Below, one piece after another: positions 35,346 to 49,967 of a stretch of DNA of 64,000 nucleotides. The notes under the pieces were generated by a model. The model had not been told where the DNA came from. It ran no database searches and worked only from the letters and a program-made list of their open reading frames with translations. Each line of letters opens with the position of its first letter. The stretch's first letter is position 1. Source of the DNA: Macrobrachium rosenbergii (lineage: Eukaryota > Arthropoda > Malacostraca > Decapoda > Palaemonidae); the NCBI RefSeq assembly GCF_040412425.1, contig NC_089756.1:407534-471533 (forward strand). The letters are read 5' to 3'. A program made the position numbers and the translations under genes.

Positions 35346-36156
35346 TTCAATAACAAGAGCAAAAAATTAAGCAAAAACGCAAACAGATAGAAGTAACAGA
35401 GCACAGAAAAGTAAATCTCAAGAAAAAATTAATAATTTAGAAATAAAAAATAAAATAGAGAATAAAGAAACAGGTACAAATGAGATGGATAATATTTTAT
35501 CCAATTCATTTGAAATATTAATGCAAATAGAAACGCAGGAGGATACTACTACAGAAGTAACAGAAGAGGGTAGAGATAGACTGGAAATTAAAGATAAAAA
35601 AAGGCCATTGGAAAGAACACCACCCAAAACAAAGAAACGAACAATTGTTAGAGAAACGTCAGTCAAAACAAAAACAAGAGATATGAAGAAAGAACAAAAA
35701 CAAAAACTAGTTAAGAATATACCATTATCTCCTAAAATAATAGTAAAACCAATGGATGCAGATATCCAAACTACCAAAGAAGTGGGAGACAACCATACCT
35801 TAGACAACAATGAATATGTCAAAGGAGAAGAGATTACTCCATCACCAATAATTGGTACAACAAGAACAAATAAAGAAAGAAATATACATGACAACTCTTG
35901 TGGATGTAATGATTGTTTCATTGCATTGTGCAACAATAACAAAAACATAACAAAAGATGGCTTAACAAACATTATAAGAAACTTTATGAAACATAGAAAA
36001 AAAGAAACCACAGAATTGAGTACCCATGAAAAAGGTTGCATGTGCGTTGAGCACTTAGTCTATTATAAGGAAAAACAGATGAATGTCGTGAGTAAATTAT
36101 TAGAAAAATTCCAAATTGATAATACAAAAAAAGAGAGTAAAACCCGACCGCTATAA
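35346..36156 (+). pseudogene. LINE C ORF1, 3' part
   Basis: Resumes after LINE D with the second copy of the target. It carries the Lys/Glu-rich tail of ORF1 (KRPLERTPPKTKKRT, PLSPKIIVKP) and the Cys-rich end NSCGCNDCFIALC and HEKGCMCVEH, which might form an extra metal site conserved in all three LINEs. It ends at TAA 36154-36156. ORF2 continues in the same frame. Confidence 0.85.
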
Positions 36157-39100
36157 AAAAATATTTTCAATAGTTATATTATACAATGGAACGTAAATGG
36201 TCTACAGACCAGATTGCACCTGGGAGAAATACAACGGTTATTAAAAGAATATGAACCAATGATATTATGTTTGCAACATGTCAGCAAAACAATATTAACG
36301 ATAGGTAAATATACCTTAGCATCTGCATCAAGAGAGGAAGAAGGAAATTTAGGTACTGCTATATAAGTACATAACAAAGTATGTTATGACAAAGTACATG
36401 TAAACTTTACTGATCTACAAACGTCGAGTATTAGAATACGAATAAAAAACGATAATTATGTAATTCATAATTTGTACAATCAACCTAATAAAAATTATGA
36501 CGTTGACAAAATCAAAGAATTACTTAATAATACTAAGGAACCAACGTTAATAGTAGGTGATTTTAATGCCCACAACCCAATGTGGGACTGTAATTGCACA
36601 GAATCGAATAGAGCAGGAAATAAAATAGAGGAATTCATAGATTCATATGACATGTGCTGTATAAACGATGACGCAGCACATATTTTTCTAAAACACACGG
36701 AACATATTCCTCAATTGACCTAACTCTATGTACAACAAACATAGTAGACAGATTGGACTGGAATACGGTAGATGACTTGCATACAAGTGATCATTTCCCC
36801 ATATTAATTTCTTTATTACAAAATAACCCCACCAAACATGCCCCTCGATATAACATTTATAAAGCAGATTGGGAACAATATGAATTCCACACCAGGAATA
36901 TCCCACCATTTGAGTATTTGAAAGACCATAATGAAACTAATAAATTTCTTGTTGATTTCATTACAAATGCTGCTGATAAAGTAATACCAAAATCCAAATC
37001 TCATCCAACAAAACACAAAGTCCCATGGTGGTCTGAAAAACTAACAGAATTAATAAAAATAAAACACCAAATTGGAAGACGACTAAATAATTTGAATAGA
37101 AAATTCAGTAAATTAAACAAAATGTTACCGATATTAGAAGGAACCTTACAAAAACTGACTATATTATTATTGGAAATTGATACATTAAAACCTCTGTATA
37201 ATAAAATATCTGCAAAGTTTAAAAGAGAAGTAATACAAGGAAGAATCATTTCATGGAAAAAATATGTATCAGATCTCTCTAAAAATACTCCCATACAAAA
37301 AATATGGGAAAATTTCAGGAAAATAAATGGTACCCATGTTAAACCACCTAGGCATGCCATAATAAAAGATGGGAAAAGAATACTTGATCATAAAGAAATT
37401 AGTAATGTAATAGGTGAAAATTTAACAAAAGTAAGTAGCAACAAAAATTTAGATGAGCATTTCCACACAAAGAAAAATAATATAGAATTAATAACAATAA
37501 ATTTTGAAACAGTAGAAGATATATATTATAATAGAAAATTTAATATGGAAGAGCTAGAATTTGCTCTGTTGAACAGCAATAAATCTGCCCCTGAAGGTGA
37601 CAATATATGTTTTGAAATGATATGCCATTTAGCACCTTTGGCAAAGACAAACTTGTTAGAGTTTTATAACCACTTATGGCTTAGAAATTTATTTCCTGAT
37701 CAATGGCATAAAGCTATAATTATTCCAATCCCCAAACCTGGAAAAGATCCCAGTAATGTAAGCAATTACAGACCAATTTCTTTAACAAGTTGTTTGTGCA
37801 AATTACTAGAGAAAATGGTAAATGCTCGACTAACATGGCACATTCGAGAAAATAAAATTTTAACTCCCACTCAGTTTGGGTCACAGTGTAATAGATCTAC
37901 ATTATATTCTCTCTGTAACTTGGAAGACCATATACGCAGAGGTTTTGAACGAAAACAAATTATTGTAGCTGTCTTTTTTGACATTGGAAAAGCATACGAT
38001 ACCACATGGACGTATGCTATATTAAAAACTTTACAAAACAACAACATCTGTGGACGTTTACCTAGGTTTATACAAAAATTTTTGACAAATCGCAGTTTTC
38101 AGGTGAGAATTGATGATGTTCTGTCTAGAACATTTCCTCTAGAAAATGGTGTTCCACAGGGAAGCGTCCTTAGTGGCACACTGTTTACTTTAGCAATTAA
38201 TGATATCAGTAAAAATCTACCTATTGGTATTAAAAGTAACCTGTATATGGATGATTTTGCCATATATTATTCAGCCTCTCGAATAAAACATGCAGAACGA
38301 ATCATTAATAAAAGAATAGTAAAAATAGATGAATGGGCTTTATCTGTAGGCTTTAAATTTTCCATAGATAAAACCCAAGCAATCATGTTTTATAAAAACA
38401 AAAAATGGAAAAAAGGAGAAGAAATAGACTTAAAAATCAGAATCCATAGTATACCAATTGGCCAAACAGCAAAATTTTTAGGATTAGTATTTGATACTCA
38501 CATGAACTGGAAAGCCCACATAACATACATGAAATCAAAATGTAAAAGAGCATTAAACCTAAATAAAAAACTGTCGAACACTACTTGGGGAGCCGATAGA
38601 CATACCCTTACTTTATTGTATAAAGCAACAGTGCTATCTATTGTTGATTATGGAAGTTGAATGTGGTGAACTACCTCTCTCTCTCCATAGAGAGCTAGTA
38701 ACAATGAAGAGTGCTCTGAGAATTCAGACAAATGATTCTCCAACCAAAAAATTATTTGGATTAAGAGATGTGTTTGTAAACAATTATCCACCTTCTTTCC
38801 CAATTAGAGCTAGAAGATTGTTTTAGTCGCTAAATATACATATACAATTACCTGTAATATTAAAATTGCCTCCTCCTTGGACAATGAATAAAATGAGAAT
38901 TTGTACACACTTGAAATATTTATTAAAAATCATTCATATACTCCAGAATACCATAGACAACATGCAGTAGAGCATATAATCCGAAAAGGTCCACATTACG
39001 CAATATATACTGACGGATCTAAATCACAATACGGAGTGGGATATGCTGCGGTATCCCAAAACAAAACGTATCAGTTCTCTCTCCCAGACAAAGCCTCTGT

Positions 39101-39815
39101 ATTTACAGCTGAATTATGTGCAATAGTATCAGCCATAAAAATAATTAGAGAAGTCTCATATAATAATTTTGTAATTTATAGCGACTCCAGAAGTGCTATA
39201 GAAGCTATTCAAAGCTATAATCAAGAAAATAATATTGTACAACATATAAAGTTCTCACTCCATAAATTGTATAATAAGGGAAAAAATATTGAAATATGTT
39301 GGATCCCTGCCCATGTAGGGATTAAAGGAAATGAAGAGGCTGATAGAGCAGCTAAAGAAGCGGTCCACATGACAGGAAGAAATGTAGACATCCCTATCAG
39401 TGACTATACAAGATATATAAAAACAGTCATTGTAAAAAAATGGCAAAATATATGGAACGAAGAACCTGAAAATAATAAATTAAAACAGATAAAATCCAGT
39501 GTTGGAAAATGAAGTTCGTCATATCAGAGAGAGAGACAAGCACAAGTAATTCTGACACGTCTTCGAATAGGCCATACTCGTTTGACACATGGACACTTGA
39601 TGAACAGTCCATGTGGCCCTCTTCCCAAATGCCCAGATTGCAATGTGCTGATAACAGTTAAGCATATTCTGTGTGAATGTCCAAAATATAACCTGCAGCG
39701 ATTATCAAATTTTGGAAATAAACCGATAGAAGAAATTTTGTCAGAATCTTCAACATTCTCAATAGCACCCATTTTAATGTTTATGAGAAGCTGCAAATTA
39801 ATTGGAAAAATATAA
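36157..39815 (+). pseudogene. LINE C ORF2: endonuclease, reverse transcriptase, RNase H
   Basis: The only copy with the complete RT middle: NYRPISLTSCLCKLLEKM, the ILTPTQFGSQ segment, FFDIGKAYDTTW (Glu of the usual EKAYD is Gly here), GVPQGSVLSGTLF and YMDD (about 38247). Open 36753-38660. The endonuclease (QWNVNGL, GDFNAHNPMWD, SDHFPI) has TAA near 36364 and a frameshift near 36680. A deletion of roughly 110 bp at 38655 removes the segment after DYGS. RNase H (YTDGSKS, SDSRSAIEA, NEEADRAAK) and the CPDC...H...C end are in other frames. Confidence 0.88.
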
Positions 39816-40132
39816 AAAAAACCAATCAATCAGTATAATGAATTTTAAAACAAGTAAATTTTATGATTTTACCTAATTTATTTTGAATTTTGATATACCT
39901 TTTTAGTGAGTATGTATGGAAGCATGAGTTTAAATGTATTTATTGTGTGAATGTGTTCCAGTATGAAGGCGTATGCCTTTTTACAGCTTTTAATTTAATT
40001 TTCATTCATCATCATTGACAAGTGACCTATTAGGTCCCAGTGCTAGGCTTCTAACCTAGACTTGTCATTTCATCCTAATCCTTCAGGCCAACCCTATGAG
40101 AGCTGATGGTTAAACTATTTTAATAATAATAA
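39816..40132 (+). other. LINE C 3' UTR and tail
   Basis: Diverged version of the B/D 3' UTR. The tail hairpin region is shortened (GAGAGCTGATGG, then GTTAAACTATTTT) and ends TAATAATAATAA before the target duplication. Confidence 0.8.
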
Positions 40133-41937
40133 TATATCCCCTAATATTTGAAGCATTAATCTAACAAATGTTAAAGGAGCCGAAGTGAGTCCAAATGGCA
40201 TGACTTCAAATTGCAAGTGTTCCTTGTGTGTGTTGAAGGCTGTGTATGGTTTCGACTCTTCGTCTAAAGGTACTTGCCCCTATCCACTAAGTAAATCTAA
40301 AGATGAAAATATCCTTGCACCTCCTAATTGAGCTAACATATCTTGAATCACTGGCATTGGCATTCTATCGGGGATGGTGTTGGAATTTAATTTTCTGTAA
40401 TCTATCACAAGTCTCCAATTTCCATCTTTCTTTGGAACAAGTAGTAATGGAGAATTATATGGAGATTTAGAAGGAATGACTACCCCATCTTTCTTCATTT
40501 CTTCTATCAAATTATCAACTATGGGTCTTTGGCTTATTGGTAATCTGTAATTAGGAATAAAGAATGGTTTTGTTCCATCATCTAATACAATTTTACGTCT
40601 TAGGACATTTGTTCTACCTAATTTATCTCCTTCTATTGCTATTACATATCTGTATTTTTCTAATACTTCAATTAATCTATCTTTGTTTTCTGGAAAATCT
40701 GTTTTATTCACTTCTTTGCTTAGTTCAGATGTTCGACCATCTTCTAATGTTAGTAATGGATTGTTAATAGGTATTCCTTTGCACAAGACAATGCCTGCAT
40801 AAAGTGTTAGCTTGTTATCTGAGTAGTTCTGGACATAAACTTCACAAGTATCACCCTTCATGTGGACTAAAGAATTATCCATCCTGATAAATTCTGGTAA
40901 CTCTTCATTTAGTAAAAGAACGTCTTTAACTCCTATCTCTTCCTTTCCCCTTAGATGTATTTTTGTTAAACACTTTGAATGCAAAAATACCTGTCTGTTT
41001 AGTAATAATTGTTCTTTATTATCATCAGCAGTGCTTACACAACATACTTCCTCATCTTTTATATCTGCAAAGTAACAATGTTCTGCATCTGTACTAGTTT
41101 CTGCAGTTATTGCTATGATATTATTTATAGCTACTTTATTTATTTTGTTTAACAACAGTACCTCATTTACTAATTTCCCTTCATTGTCACAACTGATTAC
41201 TATACTATAATATTCTGTATTTATCTCTGCATATTTATCATCACATATGTCTTGTTCCTCGTCATATTCAGAACGTTGGGGATCACCTTTATTTATTTCT
41301 GGGTCACTTCTTTTGTTGGAGGGTACAATTTCTGGATGTGCACATCTTAAATTTCTAGTCTGCAATTGTGGAAATTCTTCCTTTCTATTACCACCCATTT
41401 TAATTTGATTGTTCTCTTGATGATAAGTTATTTTATGTATGTCTTTCTCGCTTGTTGAAGTCGTCTCAGACAAATTGATCAGATTTGGGTGAAACTTTTC
41501 TTCTTCAAGCGTAAAGCATACGCTCTTTTTATTATCTTGCGTAAGGTTAATTCTTCCTTCTCTGCAATTCAGTATAAATCCACATTTCTTCATTAATTTA
41601 TATGAGAACAACACCTGTGCGGGAAAGAATCTGTCTTCTAGAACTATAAAACTTTCAACAGTTTTATGTGACGAAAGGTCTATTTCTAAGTTCACATTTC
41701 CTAAACTTTTAATCTGTTTACCGCTACTCCTTTTATTATTATGCTTTGACCCTGAATTAGCGTTTCTTTAACGCCTAAGTAATTTGTTAATGTGTGTTTA
41801 TCAATTATGCTTACAGTCCTACCTGAATCCATAAGGACAGTACATAATTTATTCTGTATTGGAATTTTAATGATAGGTAAATCCTTTCTGATTATTTCTT
41901 CTTCATCCATGGAAAATACAACTTCTTTACTCTGCAA
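40133..41937 (-). pseudogene. pol: LTR element 2 pol: protease, linker domain and RT N-terminal half
   Basis: On the minus strand the protease comes first, with LMDSGRTVSIID (about 41840-41800; Asp-Ser-Gly in place of Asp-Thr-Gly). After a break near 41700 one frame of 471 codons carries the rest of protease, an acidic spacer, the conserved linker domain and RT up to SSLDLLSG. Beyond a break at 40280 the RT continues through MPFGLTSAP to the LINE C insertion. Element 1 shows the same order. Confidence 0.88.
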
Positions 41938-42045
41938 TATGGATAGTGCGGATGAACCTTCTCTTCTCCTTTTTGCTAATTCTTCTACTCTTAATCTATC
42001 TTTTTGAAGGGACTTTCCTGTGGTATTCTGTGTAGGGATAAATTG

Positions 42046-43388
42046 TCATTGATTTGAAGACTTATTTGATGTTGAGCGGTTACTACTTAATTCAACTATT
42101 TCTTTATTTCCTTCTTGTGTTTTAAACCAACAATTCTTTGTTAAATGTCCTACTTTCTTACAAACCGTGCAGATTCTAGGTTTTCTACACTCATTTGTAA
42201 AATGATTTGTATACCCGCAGTTTTCACAGGCTGTCTTTGGTCTCGTCCCTTGAGCGGAATAGTTCACTTGTGTTGAGTGTTTGTGTTTGAGTTTTGACCA
42301 TATCTATAATGTTTGTGCGGTCCACTCTTTGTTAGATCGTTTCTTCCCCTTTGATCTGGATTCCATTTTCTTTTAGTGTTTTGGGCATATTTCCCTTGGA
42401 AGGTATTTGGTCTATTTCCTACTTGTCTGGAATTATCATAGAATTTATTATTCATTTTAAAATTAGGATTATTATTTCTGGCTTTCCTTTCATTTTGTGC
42501 TTCTGTTGTTCCCACGAATTCCTTGGATAGATTTATGTCTTTCCTTTGGATTTCTTCTCTCATTGTCTTTAATGTTTGAAGGCTTGTTTTCTTGGGATCA
42601 AGTTTTATTTTTCTGAAAGCCTTCTTTTCCTCTTCTCCAAGGATATTATATGTTGTTCCAAATGACACGTAATTTAATACATGTCGTAGCTCAACTAAGT
42701 TATGGGCACTATCCCCAAACTGTCTTCATTAAGTCTTCGGGTATTTTCTCTATTGCATTCTCTACGCTTGCGTACAAATTAGCAATTGTTTCATATTGTG
42801 GGTTAAGAAATCTAGGTAGGTTATATAAACTGTCATTCTTATTTACTGGTTCCCAGAGTGATGAACAAATTTCTTTAAATTCTACATAGTTATTAAGTTT
42901 GCTAAAACTTGTGGAATTCAAAGTTTTATGTGCGTCTCCATGTTCTGAGCTGAAGAGCAACAAGGCTTCATTTATTTTAGCTCTTTCATCTGTTATTCCC
43001 CCTGAAATGATATGATTATCTGCATCTGCTAACCAATGATTTACAGTGTAGGATTCGAGTCTACTTTTGTCAGGATTGGAATCATCCACCTGTCCACAGA
43101 AGCGTGTGGCGGTTGTTATGACGGCCGCCTGATTCATGGTAAAAAATTGTAAGGTGCGAGTATTATTATATTATTAGTATTGTTACTATTATTATTATTG
43201 TTAGTAGTATTAGAATGATTAACACTATTTTGGTTCTGGTTATATGTGTTATTATTGTTAGTGTTTCCTTGCACTACAGTGGAGTGGGAATTTAGTCTTG
43301 AAATTCGACTTTGTCTAATTGTCGATGGTCTTAAATCGTAATGTGAATGTCTAACAGTGTTCAGTAATTCGTCAAAAACTCGTTGCAT
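42046..43388 (-). pseudogene. gag: gag of LTR element 2 (frameshifted)
   Basis: Starts at ATG 43388 (minus) and resembles the start of element 1 gag. An Asn/Thr low-complexity stretch (43140-43270) precedes the capsid-like part, open at 43137-42709. After a break near 42705 the frame continues 42668-42264, then shifts again. The last part (42267-42046) has two CCHC zinc knuckles, CENCGYTNHFTNEC and CTVCKKVGHLTKNC. The intact pair here shows what the damaged second knuckle of element 1 was. Confidence 0.87.
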
Positions 43389-43615
43389 GTCTACACACAC
43401 AAAAAAATTATTCAATCAGAGTACATCAATCATAAAATTTTTTTTTATATTGTACCAAAATTAAAACAATTTGTCAAATTGTCACAAAGAAATTAAATTC
43501 TCTACTGAGTTCAAGTGCACAAGTAAAACCCTTTTCAATACAGAAAGAAATTCTTATATGAAATTGGGCATCATATCAAAATTCATCACAATAAGTACAC
43601 AAAAAAAAATACATA

Positions 43616-43708
<93 letters not shown>

Positions 43709-44450
43709 CTTCTCAAATAATCATCACCAACTGAGTGTAGAAAAAAAATAACTAATTCCCTATCTAAATTATTTACTAGATAATTAATTCTCATAGAGAG
43801 AGTAATGTTGGTATTTATGCAAAAGGAATTTTATTCACTAGAGAGAGTTTTCTTAAATTTCAATCTTATTAAAAGATGCAAAAAAATATATCTTCACTTA
43901 TTTACTTATTAATAGAGAGAGCGGACAGTAATTTCATTTCTCGCCAACTTACTGTTGCTGTTTTGTTGATATCGTGATATCGCTAAATGTTGTGCCTTCC
44001 GTGGTGAGTTTTTCACCGCCGTATCCACGTAAAAAATCTCACTACGTCTGCGTTGTTTTTCGCTGTGGTGTTCTGCCTTCATAATCTTGTTGTAAGTTCT
44101 GTGCGCTGTTTTTCAATCACTTTGTTGAAATGTCTCAAACATTGGGCTTATTATTGCTGTCGGCGTCTTGCTCATTTGTTGACAGTTCTAAATGTTTTTG
44201 CTTCGGGACGCATTGATACTGTTTTTATTCACACTTGACCTTTTCTTATAAGCTGGTATTTCTTCACATAACTTTAGTTCGCTGGAGTGTTTTTATTCCT
44301 TCAGATATATTTTGCTCGTCTTCGTAAAAAAATCTAAGTTCGTTTTGTAGAATTTCGTTTCACTGTAACTTAAATAATTGCACTGATAATTTCATTAATG
44401 TTCGTTTGTTTCGTCTCGCCTTCTGAATCCAATTAAGCTGCCACCATTTT
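43389..44450 (-). other. Leader of LTR element 2, with (TA)n insertion and primer-binding site
   Basis: About 1 kb without coding capacity. A (TA)n tract lies at 43619-43707. Next to the 5' LTR (44450-44431, minus strand) the sequence TGGTGGCAG repeats the primer-binding site of element 1. Confidence 0.75.
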
Positions 44451-45511
<1,061 letters not shown>

Positions 45512-45971
45512 AATATCTAATTGCTATAATCTGAATGCTTTCTATGACTTGAAAGACCCATTAAAACAAAACCAATATAAACACAAGCAGAAGCATTATA
45601 ATATTCACTGATATCTGTAGTGTTTGATAATAATAAAACTAGAACATTTAGTTCAGTCCAACGTATTCATTTGTAAAACATAAGCCATTGAACAATTTCG
45701 TCGAACCATAGGAAAAAAATGGATATACATTTTTTCCTCGACTGTCATAAGGCACAGAGACAAACGGAATAGTTCAGTATTTTGAAATCTGAATGTTTCC
45801 ATTCTCCAAATATTGCACCATCTATTACCGGTTGGCATTCATTGGTAAAAAAAAAAAAAAAGCATGTGACTGGTCAGGAAACTTCAGGGCCTATTTTCGT
45901 AATAAAAAAATATTGCTCAAATTTCAAAAGTCAAAGGTCAAAGTTTGTTTAAGTCGTAAATTCGATATAAC

Positions 45972-45972
<1 letters not shown>
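45512..45972. other. No recognised features
   Basis: Mixed-composition sequence with an A15 run near 45847-45861. No coding frame of note. Confidence 0.6.
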
Positions 45973-46051
<79 letters not shown>

Positions 46052-46092
46052 TTGAGTCTTGGGTTCGATCCCGATTTGAGATAGATACTTAT
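45973..46092 (+). repeat. (AAT)n array followed by a tRNA-like B-box fragment
   Basis: AAT repeats fill about 45973-46050. TTGGGTTCGATCCCG (46058-46072) is a good pol III B box, but no A box is present. It resembles the GGTTCGATCC of the repeat at 54056-54115 (minus), so it is probably the remnant of a related tRNA-derived repeat. Confidence 0.55.
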
Positions 46093-48085
46093 ATATGTTT
46101 TACATGTGACTTTGCCTTGATTATTTCCTCAACAACAACAACAATAATAATAATAGTAATAAAAGTAATTACCCTACACGTGCCAAGTACAAATAAAAGA
46201 CCACCACTTACTGATAAATTTCCAGTCCAATTTAAAATGAATCTGATATATAGGTGTTGTGTGTAAAACAAAGCATAAAGTGTGCATGGTTGACGCTGGA
46301 TGTCTGTCTCCCCGCCATTGTTTATGAGCGCCTTTGAAGAGGAAGGATCCAAATGACTTTCAAAGCGACCCATGATTTCTGAGCTTAGCTTATGTCTTTG
46401 AGCCTCATTTGGGGGAACTGGATTTGAAACATGGCTGTGCCCAAATACATCTTGCTTGCGGAACGTTTTGTATTAATGGGTTTTTGTTGTTGCTGAAACC
46501 ATCAGAATTTGACTCGGCACTCCTGCAGCCCACTCTTCGATTTATCAGTTTTCTTTTTCTCTCTATATATTTTGGCTCTGCAATCAATAGATGCAGTAAT
46601 ATTGTCCATGCTTACTACATTTACTACGTAATGATATATTGGAAATCAAATACAGTATATTAATTTTTTTAGAATTCACATCAGAATGAAATGTGTCGTG
46701 GATAGGGAATCTTCAGTCACAAGGTGTATAATTTATATGTAAAATACATTTCTTCTTTACTTAAAGTTCATGATTTCTTCACGTTGAATATTGTACACTC
46801 CATCGATTTACGAGAGCTGGTTGAGAGAGAAACATACTGTACATGCACTCAAGTTTTTATTCATATTCATGGCATTATTGGCAGACGCTATTTTTTTTTT
46901 AAATTTAAATTATGCATATGTTTATATATTTTTTGACATCAGGTAGCTTTTTAGGAATAAGGGGAAATATTGGTGTTTTCTTCCACTAAAAATTTAGCCT
47001 AGGACGTTGACGGTTGTCGTGCAATCCAGTGGCGATATCCTTAACGCTAAATTTACAAGGGGAAAGAAACAAATTTTATGACTACAATTTTTGGACAGGA
47101 TATATTGCAACATATTTAATCTAAAAAAAAAGTGTGGTGACGTCATTTGAATAGTAATTCCCTATTGCTTGTCGTTTCTCATTGCCATGTATGTGGTCCG
47201 GAGGGCAAAAGGCGCCTCCTACCTACAGCTCCTAAGTTGACTTCCTATGCTGCCTTTGTAGCTGTCTACAAGGGGGTAGTGTAGTGCAGGGGCACGGATT
47301 ACATCATTAGCTGGGGATGTCTTTTTCAGGTGCCTTTCTCTTACGGCGCGCGCCTCTTCCGTTTCGGTCCTAAGGGCGTCGATGTGGGCGTCCTGTAGTC
47401 TCTTGACCAGATGTGAATGAAACCCATATTTAGCTAGAATCTATGAGTGGGCTATTCCTGTTTGGTATATGGTCTGTCGCTATTTGTCGTCTGTGAGCCG
47501 AGATTCGCTGCATCCTGTTACACTGTTGTCTAATACATAATTATTGAAGTTTCTATGTCAAAAGAACGAGTTAAATTAGTGTTGGCGCATCACACGAAAT
47601 CACCAGAAGCAAGTCTCGCCATAACATACAAATATCGTCACGATTCTTAGAATAAGAATTCTTCCCACGAATTTTTATGTTATTTGTATCTGGACAAATT
47701 TTGCCCTATCTGACTGGTAGGCCATTTGGTTACATGATGACTCATTCAGATATTCTTGTTACACTGGATAGGGAAGAAATCATATAATAAAAAATAATAA
47801 GGAGAAAGCCTAGATAAAATGGTAAACGTTACATCCTTGTAAGCAACAATAATATAATTTTAAATAGCAAACATTACACGCCAGTGGCTGCCTGACGAAA
47901 GGAAAATATGATTTATTTTCAATGTGTGTAACCTCACTTTTGTGGTGAAACTCCCTCTGTCATTGTCAAGAATGACCTTTGACCTCTTGCAGAGCTCATA
48001 AAGAAAACACGAAGGTAGTATATAAATAATAGGCAGTGCATCCAGAAAAAATCAGTTACATGACGAAAGCTATTCCTTTTTTTTT
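46093..48085. other. No recognised genes or repeats
   Basis: Short AAC/AAT runs at 46130-46165. A more GC-rich island at 47200-47420 includes GGCGCGCGCC. Open frames are short and lack protein-like composition. Confidence 0.55.
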
Positions 48086-49877
48086 TTAGAGAGAGAGAGA
48101 GAGAAAGAAAGAACGAAAGAGAGAAACAAAGCGTCAGCAGATATTCAGACAGAGCTTTAATCATTCTTTGACCCAACTTGAGTCATAAATGTTCCCCTTG
48201 CAACACCTGATAGGTATATATCAGCAGGACAGGGCTTCCCCTTCGCGCTAATGCGCGATCATGTCCCATGGCAGTCAGCTGTTGTACTTTGCCCGCCCAT
48301 TCTGTTTTGTAATTAGTAATGATAGTCCCGTAGCAGTTGCTTGCTTGCCTCAGAGCGTTTTGTCCTGGCGAATGATTAACCAAGTAGCAATATGAGGAGG
48401 TTCTGAGAAGCCAGCACCCCGCTGACTGGCTCTCCCTCCTGTCGTTGTAAGTGAATACCCACTGACGTCCACGCGTTATTTCTCACCTCTTCTTATGCTT
48501 TGAGTCTCTAAGGAAAAAAGAGAGAGAGAGAGATAACTGTTCAGTTTTAATTAGTTTTCATGACACTTCTTCAGATTATTAGTTATTTTTTTGTTGATTC
48601 TTGGATTAAAAGCCAGACAAGGGCGAACTAACTGGCGTGAATTCGGTTGTTGGAATAACTGACACAAGTGTCCAGTTAATCCCCGTATGAAGTAGTACAT
48701 TATCACATTATAACGCCTGCCGCATAAGCTCAGGGTCAATTAGGCTAATGGCCGGTTTGTTATCCAGACATGATGAATTTTTACATGTCCCCAGTAAGCC
48801 AATAGGGCATTAGTTTTTACTTATTGGGGGGGGGGGGTGAATTGGGAAAAAGATAATTACCATTTGTAATATGCGACCATTAATGTCTGCTTTCACAATA
48901 CAGTATGTCCTCAGTTTATAAAGTATCTTGTTACCGAACGTTAGTTAGAGGCGTCATGTCAGGAGGCTTAGCTGTAAATTTAATGCAGTTTCATCTCACT
49001 TTTCGACAAGCATCCAGTGTAGCGTTCTGGTTTGTTCCACATAAAAATAAACAGCTAGATCGGATGCGTGCATTCTTTCTTCCTTAAATGCAAAGACGCC
49101 TATTCTGGCCGCGACGTTTGCGTCTGGGAAGATACAGACACGACTCTTGGAGGGAGGGTGAATGATCACAGAAGGAAGACAACAGCTTCAGTCACAGAGC
49201 CATAAAATCCGAGAGTTGTTGAATTCCAGGGATACCGCAAACCCCAACAAGGCTGAACAATCATCTGCAAGACCTCCCTTTTTCTCTTCCATCTTTCCGT
49301 CCTCTGCCTCTGCCTCTGCCTCTCCCAAAACTTATATTGCTATCTGTTCCGAACTCTAATCATTTGTTGCTAGTTTCAAGACTCATCTTTGAACAAATTT
49401 TCGTAAAATTTCACACACAACTTTCTGGTGGTCCTATAATGAATAGGCAAACATACAGGCTAACATACAGTTTCGTCGCATGAATTGCCTCGCCGCCTTA
49501 GATCACTCGAGGCCTATTCTTTTAGCTGAATGGACCATATTATAAAATAATATCAATAAAAGAGAGATAAAATACACGGGACGCATTATTTGTTATAGGT
49601 AATATTTCATTCCTTTTTTGCAGAGGGACGAAAGAAGTAACGCCCAAAAATGAAAGCAGTTGTCTCTAAACATGGACCTTTAGGGTGAAAAGGATTTTAA
49701 TAATTAAGCTTGATATAAGAATGTCGCAGAATTTGTAGAAAAACAGCTTTATTAAGAAACAGATTTGTCATTTGGAACGTATACATTTTTAAGGCAAGTT
49801 AAATGTTAATTATAAATGTGTTTATAGAATGCAGGTAATGTTTAGAAATAAAAAAAAATAAATTCTCCTGTAAATGC
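48086..49877. other. No recognised genes; short GA runs and a G-run
   Basis: GA-rich stretches occur at 48090-48120 and 48519-48532, and a run of about 13 G near 48826-48838. The frames at 48905-49087 and 49162-49359 have no recognisable domain. Confidence 0.55.

Positions 49878-49966
<89 letters not shown>
49878..49966. repeat. (TTA)n array, left of foldback element
   Basis: Perfect trinucleotide array. The Leu or Asn runs read through it are artefacts. Confidence 0.97.

Positions 49967-49967
<1 letters not shown>

Larger units (their letters stand above)
27874..40132 (+). mobile_element. LINE C: I-superfamily retrotransposon interrupted by LINE D
   Basis: Element sequence occupies 27874-29456 and 35346-40132 (with one copy of the LINE D target duplication). 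It shares the 5' ribozyme, leader, ORF1, ORF2 and 3' tail with B and D but is more diverged from them than they are from each other, so it appears older or from another subfamily. 13-bp target duplications flank it. Coding damage includes an ORF1 frameshift near 29050, TGA at 29397-29399, TAA in the endonuclease at about 36364, frameshifts near 36680 and 38900, a deletion at 38655 and TAG/TGA codons near 38824 and 39510. Confidence 0.92.

Noticed and set aside
46050..46092. B-box fragment as a functional pol III promoter
   Set aside because: No A box and no terminator at a suitable distance; best read as a repeat remnant.
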